Positions 55,372 through 62,506 of a DNA stretch of 64,000 nt are shown here, one piece after another. The translations under genes were made by a program, and so were the position numbers. The notes under the pieces are model-generated. The model had not been told where the DNA came from, searched no databases, and was given only the letters and a program-made list of their open reading frames with translations. Source of the DNA: Desmospora activa DSM 45169. Lineage in GTDB: Bacteria; Bacillota; Bacilli; Thermoactinomycetales; DSM-45169. Numbering within the stretch: the first letter of the stretch is position 1; each line of letters opens with the position of its first letter. The stretch covers positions 1,612,001 through 1,676,000 of the forward strand of contig NZ_PZZP01000001.1 of the NCBI RefSeq assembly GCF_003046315.1. Direction: 5' to 3'.

Positions 55372-56739
55372 TTACTTGATTTTCTTCACCCCCTCTTCAA
55401 ACAGGGTGAGGGTTTCCTTCACCACCTCATGTGTATGAGCCGTGGATAAGGAGAACCGACTCATCGGTTTAAGATAGATTCCCTCTTCCAGTAAAGCGAA
55501 ATCCAGCCTTTGGCGCAACGTCTTATCCCCTTGGAGGAGGTTCGTAGACCGATACCCCTTATCCGTTGGCATCACCAGGTTGAAAATCGTTCCATCCCCC
55601 ATGGTATACCCCGGAACTCCATGGCGGTCCAAAATTTCTTCCATACCCTGTCGCAGAAAAAATGCCTCCTGCTCTACCCGTTCGTATACACCGGGCTCTT
55701 CCAACACACGGATCGTAGCCATGCCAGCCGCCATGACGGAGGGATGGCCATTATACGTTCCGCTGTGGAATAGCACGTCTTCACCATGCCCTGATCTTCC
55801 CAGCGTCAAAATGTCACCTTTCTCTGTGGGAGAGCAGATCTCCATGATTTCCTGTCTTCCACCTACGGCACCAACGGGAAATCCCCCTCCCAGCACCTTA
55901 CCCAAAGCGGTCAAATCGGGAATTACTCCGTACCGTCCTTGGGCGCCTGACAGTCCCAGACGGAAGCCCGTCTTCACTTCGTCGAAGATAAGAGGGATGC
56001 CGTACAGGGTCGTAAACTCCCGCAGCCGGAGCAGATAGTCCCTCTCCGGCGGCAGGAAACCACTCTGAACCGGTTCCAGAATCACCGCTCCCAGCCGCTC
56101 ATGATTGCGGATAAGGAGGGCTTCCGTTCGCTCCCAGTCATTAAAGGGCAGAACAACCGTATTCTCCCGCCAATAAGCGGAAAGCCCCTTGGAATCCGCT
56201 GTCACTGCCGGAAATCCGTTTTCGTCCACTTCTCCTTGCTGGACGCTCACAAGAACCTGGTCGTACCCGCCATGATAATGTCCCGAACATTTGGCGATGG
56301 TGTTTCTCCCCCTCCAAGCCGTCGCCAAACGGAGAGCAAACATTGTTGCTTCCAGGCCTGAGTTGGTAAATCGGACCTGATCCATTCCCGGATAGAGTGA
56401 TACCAGTTTCTCTGCCATCTCCACTTCCAGATAATGAGGGGTTCCCGTCACGGTGGTACCCATTTGATCCCACTGTTCGTTCACCGCTTTTTGTATTACG
56501 GGATGTCCATGCCCCAACATCAATGCCCCATAACAGAGGTTATAGTCGATATAACGATTTCCATCTGTATCAATCAACCTCGCCCCAGACCCAGAAGCCA
56601 TCACGAGCGGGTATGGGTCAAAATATTTGATGTTGGCTGTCACCCCTCCTGGAATCACCTTTTGCGCCCGTTCAAACCATTGGCGTGAAGCTGCCGTTTT
56701 TTCTATGAAACGATGATGAAGATCCGCCTTAACCTTCAT
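55372..56739 (-). CDS. Class III aminotransferase resembling glutamate-1-semialdehyde 2,1-aminomutase
   Basis: This 455-residue PLP enzyme has the Schiff-base Lys281 (TALGKVLGGGFPVGAVGG) and HemL-like motifs NSGLEATMFALRLATAWRGR, GHYHGGYD, FDEVKTGFR and HSGTYNGHPSVMAAG. The N-terminal YIDYNLCYGALMLGHGHP differs from true HemL, and no heme genes are nearby. With an RpiR regulator and a galactoside operon as neighbours, it more likely acts on an amino-sugar or amino-acid semialdehyde. AAAGGGGA precedes the ATG. The HemL label should not be taken as its function. Confidence 0.85.
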   Translation of the reverse strand: MKVKADLHHRFIEKTAASRQWFERAQKVIPGGVTANIKYFDPYPLVMASGSGARLIDTDGNRYIDYNLCYGALMLGHGHPVIQKAVNEQWDQMGTTVTGTPHYLEVEMAEKLVSLYPGMDQVRFTNSGLEATMFALRLATAWRGRNTIAKCSGHYHGGYDQVLVSVQQGEVDENGFPAVTADSKGLSAYWRENTVVLPFNDWERTEALLIRNHERLGAVILEPVQSGFLPPERDYLLRLREFTTLYGIPLIFDEVKTGFRLGLSGAQGRYGVIPDLTALGKVLGGGFPVGAVGGRQEIMEICSPTEKGDILTLGRSGHGEDVLFHSGTYNGHPSVMAAGMATIRVLEEPGVYERVEQEAFFLRQGMEEILDRHGVPGYTMGDGTIFNLVMPTDKGYRSTNLLQGDKTLRQRLDFALLEEGIYLKPMSRFSLSTAHTHEVVKETLTLFEEGVKKIK

Positions 56740-56758
56740 GCTTTGAATCCCCTTTTAT

Positions 56759-56950
56759 GAAATTTACATTCCGATTTTAATCCGTATCGGAATATTTATT
56801 TCACATTATACTCGTGGGAAAAGTAAACACAAATTCCGGTTTGGGGTGGCTTACGTTCATATACGGGGATTACCATACGATTTCGGTCTATTTCACCGTT
56901 TTTCTGGAATTAATATTCCGATCTATTATTCATTTGGAATACATATTTCA
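56759..56950. promoter_or_regulatory. Four-copy GGAAT-N4-ATTYC operator array
   Basis: The copies lie at 56759-56772 (inverted), 56789-56802, 56907-56920 and 56937-56950. Each dyad reads GGAAT-N4-ATTTC or GGAAT-N4-ATTCC. They form two pairs, and the two starts in each pair are exactly 30 bases apart. The minus-strand -10 TATAAT lies at 56805-56810, next to the second copy, with a weak -35 about 17 bases upstream. The pairs flank the promoter, which suggests cooperative binding or looping. Confidence 0.7.
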
Positions 56951-56994
56951 TACCCATATAACTTCCTCCTGTCCTTAACCTTTTTTGAAGCAAA

Positions 56995-57028
56995 AGAGTC
57001 ACAGACTACTAAGCATCTGTGACTCTTG
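56995..57028 (-). terminator. Terminator after the two-helix mini-gene
   Basis: Perfect 12-bp arms AAGAGTCACAGA and TCTGTGACTCTT around 10 bases, followed on the minus strand by TTGCTTC. Confidence 0.7.
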
Positions 57029-57080
57029 ATATTTACGATAATCCCTATAATGGACTTTTTTACTTCACCCACATCGGTCT

Positions 57081-57239
57081 TTAATGTTTTTTGTTATCCA
57101 GATATTTCGTAAAGGTTGCAGCTAAAAGGAGCAAAACAAATGAAATGAACCAGCTAGCAAGCCCCCAATTGGTTTGTAATCCAATCAGTTGAACAACAAC
57201 CATGAATAAAAGACAAAGTGCTGTCAAATATTTTTTCAT
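57081..57239 (-). CDS. Small two-helix membrane protein
   Basis: This 52-residue protein has two hydrophobic segments (YLTALCLLFMVVVQLIGL and WFISFVLLLLAATF) joined by a short polar turn, and a basic tail (KYLDNKKH). GAGGTGG lies before the ATG, and a strong hairpin follows the stop, which supports a real gene. I recognise no family. Confidence 0.65.
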   Translation of the reverse strand: MKKYLTALCLLFMVVVQLIGLQTNWGLASWFISFVLLLLAATFTKYLDNKKH

Positions 57240-57361
57240 TTTAACACCACCTCAAAAATAGAAACGGCACGAAAAGTCAATCAAGAATATAGGATTCTTG
57301 GCGATGCTGACCAGACCAGAATCGCTAAACCACCATCCCTGTTGTTACGGTTTAAACCCCC

Positions 57362-58894
57362 TCACTCCCACCACTTTCGATCCAACGTTCGATACTGGAT
57401 CGCCTCGGCCACATGGGCTGTCTGGATTTGTTCCTCTCCGGCAAGGTCGGCGATGGTGCGGGCCAGCTTCAGGATGCGGTTGTGGGCGCGGGCGGACAGG
57501 CCCAAAGTGTCAAAGGATTGTTTAAGAAGTTGCTGGGATTCGCGGGTAAGCTCACAGTGTCGACGGATCGCCGCCGGGGGCATAAAGGCGTTGGTACGAA
57601 TATCGGAGGCGGTAAATCGTTCCGATTGGATGGCGTGGGCTTTTTCCACACGCTCTCGTACCGTCTCCGAAGATTCGCCTACAGCAGTATCGGTTAGGGT
57701 GCCGTAATCCACCCGTGGTACCTCTACATGGATATCGATCCGATCCAGCAAGGGACCGGAAAGTTTGGAGCGATAGCGTTGAATTTGATGGGGTGTACAG
57801 GTACAGGCGCGATCTTCCTCATAGCCGAAATAACCGCACGGACACGGATTCATACTCCCCACCAACATAAATACCGCCGGAAAGGTGATGACGGCGCGAG
57901 CACGGCTAAGGGTCACTTCCCGATCCTCTAACGGCTGACGCAACACCTCCAAGGCTCCCTTGGAAAACTCCGGCATTTCATCAAGAAAGAGAATGCCGCG
58001 GTGAGATAGGCTCACTTCCCCCGGTTTTGGTATGGCGCCACCCCCCACCAACCCCGCCGATGAGATGGTGTGGTGCGGCGAGCGAAAAGGACGGCGGGTG
58101 ATTAAACGGCCACGTTGGGTGAGGTATCCGGCGATACTGGCCACTTTTGTGACTTCCAATGATTCCTGTAGCGTCATCGGCGGCAGTATCGACGGCAGAC
58201 GGCGAGCCAACATCGTTTTTCCGGACCCTGGTGGGCCGATCAGGAGTAGATTATGCATCCCGGCAGCGGCTACTTCCATCGCCCGCTTAACATGGGTTTG
58301 CCCCTGAACATCACAGAAATCTTCCAGCGGCTCCGCTTTTTCTTCCATTGTAGCGGCTGCTTCTTCCACCACCATAATCATCTCTTCCCCACGTATCCGT
58401 TTGACCGCATCCGCCAGATTGCTGACGGGAATCACATCCATTCCTTCGACCAAGCGGGCCTCCGCTGCGTTGGCGGCGGGGAGGATTACCTCCGTAAAAC
58501 CCTGCTCCTTTCCCGCCATCACCATTGGCAACACACCGGCCAGGGAGCGCAATGACCCATCCAGAGCCAACTCCCCCAAAAACAACTTTCCCTCTAACTT
58601 CTCTCCTTCCAACTGTCCGCTGGCAGCCAGCACACCCAGAGCAATCGCCAAATCAAAAGCGGACCCCTCTTTCTTTAAATCAGCAGGAGCCAGATTGGTA
58701 GTAATGCGTTGTAACGGAAATTGGTGGCCGCTATTTTTTACCGCTGCTCGTACTCGATCCCGCGCTTCACGCACGGCTGAATCCGGAAGCCCTACCAATT
58801 CAAATACCGGTAACCCATTGCTAATGTCTACTTCCACCTCCACCACAAATCCATCAATTCCCAAAACTGAGCTGCTAAAGGTTTTTGCGTACAT
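57362..58894 (-). CDS. ComM/YifB-family Mg-chelatase-like AAA+ ATPase
   Basis: This 510-residue protein has an N-terminal Lon-protease-like domain without the catalytic site (1-170; GLPVFELVGLPDSAVREARDR), an AAA+ domain (about 195-400; Walker A GPPGSGKTMLARRL, Walker B GILFLDEMPEF), a CPCGYFG...CTC zinc-type insert, and a C-terminal helical lid. Homologous ComM is a branch-migration helicase that aids recombination during natural transformation. GGAGGGG lies 3 bases before the ATG. It appears to be a single gene. Confidence 0.93.
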   Translation of the reverse strand: MYAKTFSSSVLGIDGFVVEVEVDISNGLPVFELVGLPDSAVREARDRVRAAVKNSGHQFPLQRITTNLAPADLKKEGSAFDLAIALGVLAASGQLEGEKLEGKLFLGELALDGSLRSLAGVLPMVMAGKEQGFTEVILPAANAAEARLVEGMDVIPVSNLADAVKRIRGEEMIMVVEEAAATMEEKAEPLEDFCDVQGQTHVKRAMEVAAAGMHNLLLIGPPGSGKTMLARRLPSILPPMTLQESLEVTKVASIAGYLTQRGRLITRRPFRSPHHTISSAGLVGGGAIPKPGEVSLSHRGILFLDEMPEFSKGALEVLRQPLEDREVTLSRARAVITFPAVFMLVGSMNPCPCGYFGYEEDRACTCTPHQIQRYRSKLSGPLLDRIDIHVEVPRVDYGTLTDTAVGESSETVRERVEKAHAIQSERFTASDIRTNAFMPPAAIRRHCELTRESQQLLKQSFDTLGLSARAHNRILKLARTIADLAGEEQIQTAHVAEAIQYRTLDRKWWE

Positions 58895-59148
58895 GGTCCC
58901 CTCCGGAAAAATTGGTCCTTATACCCTTCCATTTCACCAGAGGGAAATTCCTTCCTTTTTTGTAGAAATTCCAACAAAAAATTATCGGACTTACTATATG
59001 TTAGATCTGTTGATTACCTGAATGATGGAAGGGTTATTGAAAGCGAAGTTTCTTTGTTGAAAGCCCCTTCCACACATAGACAACGAATATGAATACATTT
59101 CCAAAAAAGGAGGGATCGTAAGAGAAAAGTAAAGTGGGTGAAAAAGAG

Positions 59149-59442
59149 ATGTCCAATCGCAACGACTTAAAAAATACGCTTTCCTATCTTCACTCGGAGT
59201 TGAATCGTATTGAAACGATGGCTGGCACCCTTTCCACTGTAGAACGTGAACACTTTAATAAGCTGACCAATTTTGATCATCGTGAGTTGATGGATATTGC
59301 GGTCGAAGAGCAAAACGCCGCCCGACAATTGGGAGCGATCAAACAGATGTGCCTGGCAATGGCGCAAAAGATCGAGGGAATGAAGAAAGCACTGGATCAC
59401 GGTGAACCGGGGGAGCGGACACAACATGATCCGGTTCATTGA
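59149..59442 (+). CDS. Small helical protein upstream of the FMN synthase-domain gene
   Basis: This 97-residue, strongly helical, charged protein (LKNTLSYLHSELNRIETMAG, QNAARQLGAIKQMCLAMAQK) probably forms a short coiled coil. There is no signal or membrane segment. ATG 59149 with GGGTG upstream is chosen; a GTG at 59134 is also in frame. It overlaps the next gene by 17 bases, so the two products are likely made together. I recognise no family. Confidence 0.65.
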   Translation: MSNRNDLKNTLSYLHSELNRIETMAGTLSTVEREHFNKLTNFDHRELMDIAVEEQNAARQLGAIKQMCLAMAQKIEGMKKALDHGEPGERTQHDPVH

Positions 59443-60856
59443 AAATATTATCCGTTCAGCGGTAGACGCAACCGTGGACAAAGCCGTCACGCGGATGATC
59501 CGGGACCAGTATACCGAAAATCTGTTTGAATTGGTCCCAGCGACAACCAAAGTAGGTACCACCAACTTGATGGAAATCGCGATGAGAGCCAACCAAGGAA
59601 CCTCCGTTTCTCGTCCCTTGGGAAGCCCGATCCATTTATCGCCCTGGGAGAAAATCCTTTTCAATCCATGTCATCTCTTTCGTTTTCCCACTCCGGAAAA
59701 CGTCGGCATTCAGACATCGGTCACCATCGGACAGCGCGCGCGAAAGCCCCTCACTCTCTCCATTCCTGTCATGATCGCCGCGATGTCGTTTGGCGGCGCC
59801 TTGAGTAAAAGCACAAAAATCGCGTTAGCCAAAGCAGCAACCGCTGTCGGCACTGCCACAAATTCCGGAGAAGCTGGCCTGTTAGAAGAAGAGAGGGAAG
59901 CGGCCCACCTTTTTATCGGGCAGTACAATCGCGGCGGCTGGATGAATACACCGGATAAATATATGCGTTTAGATGCGATTGAAATCCAATTGGGCCAAGG
60001 TGCGCAGGGCTCCTCGCCCCAACGGACCACCGCCAAAAATATCGGTGAGGATTATCGGGAAGTGTTTGGTTTGCAGCATGGCGAAGATGCCCTCATACAT
60101 TCACGTCTACCGGGGGTGAATACCAAGGAAGATTTTATCCAGTTGGTCAGACGACTGCGGGATGAATCGGGTGTACCCGTTGGTTTAAAAATCGCAGCCA
60201 CTCATCATCTGGAAAAAGAACTGGCAATTGCCGTAGAGGCAGGGGTCGATTTTGTAACGGTGGATGGTGCCGAAGGTGGGACACACGGCGGCTCCCCTAC
60301 CCTGCAAGATGATGTTGGCTTACCTACACTTTTTGCTGTGGCACGAACATCTGATTTTTTTATGCGTAAAAGGGTAATGGGCGATATCCAATTGCTGGCC
60401 ACTGGTGGGCTGGTTACACCGGGTAAAATGCTAAAAGCCCTCGCCTTAGGCGCTGATGCCGTCTACATCGGAACAGCCGCCGTCATGGCGCTGGCCAGTG
60501 AACAGATGGTTAAAACGGTACCATTTGAACCGCCAACCAGCCTTGTGGTCTACAGCGGCAAAATGACGGACCAATTGGATGTGGAGCAAGCCGCTCTCAA
60601 TCTGACCCGTTATTTAAACGCCTGTATGCAAGAAATGGAGCAAGTAGCGATCTCCTTGGGAAAAACGGCAATCGCGGATATTGCAAAGTCCGATCTCTGT
60701 ACCATTGACCCCTTTCTCGCCAAAGCGACCGGAATCCAATTGGGAATGGTTTCATCCGAAGAGCAAGAACAGTTTTTTGTGGATACACAACCGGCATTTG
60801 ATGATGATCGACCGTACGAGCATCAGCCTGTGGAATTTTCGGAAAAACAACTGTGA
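59426..60856 (+). CDS. FMN-binding glutamate synthase-domain protein
   Basis: This 476-residue protein contains only the FMN/synthase barrel of glutamate synthase (about 100-430; SIPVMIAAMSFGGALSKSTK, the GQGAQGSSPQRT phosphate region, DGAEGGTHGGSP, ATGGLVTPGKMLKAL). The amidotransferase domain, the 3Fe-4S cysteine motif and the C-terminal helix are missing. Such stand-alone domains may use ammonia or act on another amine; the reaction is not established. The start is ATG 59426, inside the upstream gene, with GGGGGAG before it. It is unrelated in position to the broken gltB. Confidence 0.85.
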   Translation: MIRFIENIIRSAVDATVDKAVTRMIRDQYTENLFELVPATTKVGTTNLMEIAMRANQGTSVSRPLGSPIHLSPWEKILFNPCHLFRFPTPENVGIQTSVTIGQRARKPLTLSIPVMIAAMSFGGALSKSTKIALAKAATAVGTATNSGEAGLLEEEREAAHLFIGQYNRGGWMNTPDKYMRLDAIEIQLGQGAQGSSPQRTTAKNIGEDYREVFGLQHGEDALIHSRLPGVNTKEDFIQLVRRLRDESGVPVGLKIAATHHLEKELAIAVEAGVDFVTVDGAEGGTHGGSPTLQDDVGLPTLFAVARTSDFFMRKRVMGDIQLLATGGLVTPGKMLKALALGADAVYIGTAAVMALASEQMVKTVPFEPPTSLVVYSGKMTDQLDVEQAALNLTRYLNACMQEMEQVAISLGKTAIADIAKSDLCTIDPFLAKATGIQLGMVSSEEQEQFFVDTQPAFDDDRPYEHQPVEFSEKQL

Positions 60857-60923
60857 AGGAGTATTTTTACTACACAGTAAAAACCGTTTGTTTTCAAAAA
60901 ACCACTCCTGCAAAAGAGCACGC

Positions 60924-61598
60924 TCATCCTTTTTCCCGCCAAAATTGTCGGGTACGAATGTCTGCTTGGCGGATGATCTCCGGCACTCTGCTTTCCGTGC
61001 CGACCAATTGCATCGTAAAATCGATCGCCTGTTGAAGCGTTACTCGGTTTCCAATGGAAACATAGACCGGTTTGACGGCGGTTTGAGTTCGCAATACGGC
61101 ACCGATGGTTTCGCCCTGATCGATAATGGGGGAGTAGCTGCCTTGCCGTTGCGCCGGTGAATCATAGCTCCCGATAAAATGGGATTTTGCCACCCCGATC
61201 GTAGGACGATCGATAAAAAAAGAAGCATGGGTGGCAATCCCCATTTGTCGGGGATGGAGGATACCATTTCCATCGAAAAAAACGAGATCGGGACTTATTG
61301 TCAACTGCTCCCAAGCCTTGAGAATCAACGGCAGTTCTCGAAATGCGAGTAATCCTGGGATATAATCGGTCGCCACCTTCTCCTCGTAACAGACCGTCTC
61401 CAAAATTTCCTTCGATGGATAATCCATCACTACAATAACCGCCACACCCTGTGTTCCCTGATAAGCTACATCGACACCGGCAACCACCTGAAGATTTCCC
61501 TGATAGGGTCGTAGCGTGATTTTTCTTTTTAGCGTCGACTGAATCTCTTTCATCTGTAATGGGGTGAGATGAAAGTCATGTATCTGGTTATAATTCAT
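60924..61598 (-). CDS. nfi: Endonuclease V (deoxyinosine 3'-endonuclease)
   Basis: This 224-residue enzyme nicks DNA next to hypoxanthine (deaminated adenine). The motifs VAGVDVAYQG, TDYIPGLLAFRELPLI, DLVFFDGNGILHPRQMGIAT and TIGVAKSHFIG supply the acidic metal site. ATG 61598 gives the usual family length (223-225). It overlaps the small upstream ORF by 11 bases, whereas the longer frame from TTG 61673 adds 25 unrelated residues. It is the last gene of a chain of overlapping genes. Confidence 0.9.
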   Translation of the reverse strand: MNYNQIHDFHLTPLQMKEIQSTLKRKITLRPYQGNLQVVAGVDVAYQGTQGVAVIVVMDYPSKEILETVCYEEKVATDYIPGLLAFRELPLILKAWEQLTISPDLVFFDGNGILHPRQMGIATHASFFIDRPTIGVAKSHFIGSYDSPAQRQGSYSPIIDQGETIGAVLRTQTAVKPVYVSIGNRVTLQQAIDFTMQLVGTESRVPEIIRQADIRTRQFWREKG

Positions 61599-61794
61599 GG
61601 AAATTGCCGACAGGAGATGGACCATCATAAACATTGGGGTTGTGTATATCCCATGTGAGGATGCTTCGAGCAACCATCTCTTCTCCTGTCGCCCCTCCTT
61701 TCCAAGCGGTTATTTCACCCGAAATTGCTAGCCCATCACAGTACGGTAAGGATGAGGGGCTTGTACAAACCCGATATACAGTTTTAGTCGGCAT
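61588..61794 (-). CDS. Small hypothetical protein linking response regulator and nfi
   Basis: This 68-residue ORF begins within the last codons of the response regulator gene (11-base overlap) and ends within the first codons of nfi (11-base overlap). It reads SILTWDIHNPNVYDGPSPVG near the end and has two cysteines near the start. There is no signal peptide, and I recognise no family. Matching overlaps at both ends argue for a translated gene. Confidence 0.5.
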   Translation of the reverse strand: MPTKTVYRVCTSPSSLPYCDGLAISGEITAWKGGATGEEMVARSILTWDIHNPNVYDGPSPVGNFHEL

Positions 61795-62506
61795 TTTCCA
61801 GATAGGGGTCCAATTTATCGGTCTTAGTGCGTTCCAACCGATACAGATGGGCAGGACGACCTGCCGGACGGTAATGAAGCTCCAGCGATAAATATCCGAT
61901 TTCAGTGAGAAACTTTAAGTATTTCCGCATGGATACACGGGAGATTCCAACACGATCGGCTAGCTCTTCCGTGGAGAAATAGCTATCACCCATGAGCGGA
62001 ATCGCTTTAACCACCCGCTGGAGGGTTTCTTTTGTCAAACCCTTGGGGAGTTCACGCATCGCCGCCGGTTTATCGGAGGGGTGTAAAAGGAGTTCATCCA
62101 GCTTCTCCTGTGTCAGTTCCGCTTGCTCGCTGAGGAGTTGATGTTCCCGTTGGTATGCCTTTAACGCCGCCAACAAGCGATCAAATTCAAAGGGCTTGAT
62201 CAGATAATCTACCGCACCTAAGCGAAGTGCCGTCTTGATACTGGCAATATCACTGGCAGCAGAGATGACAATCACATCTACTCCTCTCTCTTGATTTCGG
62301 ATCTCTGATAACAACGTCAACCCGTTTTTACCCGGCATAAAGATATCCAATAATACCAAATGCACCACATGCTTCTCCAAAAAAGCGGATGCTTCGGAGA
62401 CGCCAGATACCACACCTGCGCATGCAAAGCCATCGATTGATTCCAAATAGCGTCGATTAATCTCTGCCACCATCGGATCGTCTTCCACGATCAGAACTTG
62501 GATCAT
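61784..62506 (-). CDS. CitB/DcuR-type response regulator
   Basis: This 240-residue protein has a receiver domain (1-120) with acidic pocket VEDDP, phosphoacceptor Asp in LVLLDIFMPG and Lys in YLIKPFEFD. A C-terminal HTH of the DcuR/CitT/DctR group follows (about 165-225; FSTEELADRVGISRVSMRKYLKFL). It overlaps the kinase gene by ATGA. Such pairs usually control uptake of citrate, malate or fumarate; the target is not in view, although the tct operon is a possibility. Confidence 0.92.
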   Translation of the reverse strand: MIQVLIVEDDPMVAEINRRYLESIDGFACAGVVSGVSEASAFLEKHVVHLVLLDIFMPGKNGLTLLSEIRNQERGVDVIVISAASDIASIKTALRLGAVDYLIKPFEFDRLLAALKAYQREHQLLSEQAELTQEKLDELLLHPSDKPAAMRELPKGLTKETLQRVVKAIPLMGDSYFSTEELADRVGISRVSMRKYLKFLTEIGYLSLELHYRPAGRPAHLYRLERTKTDKLDPYLENAD

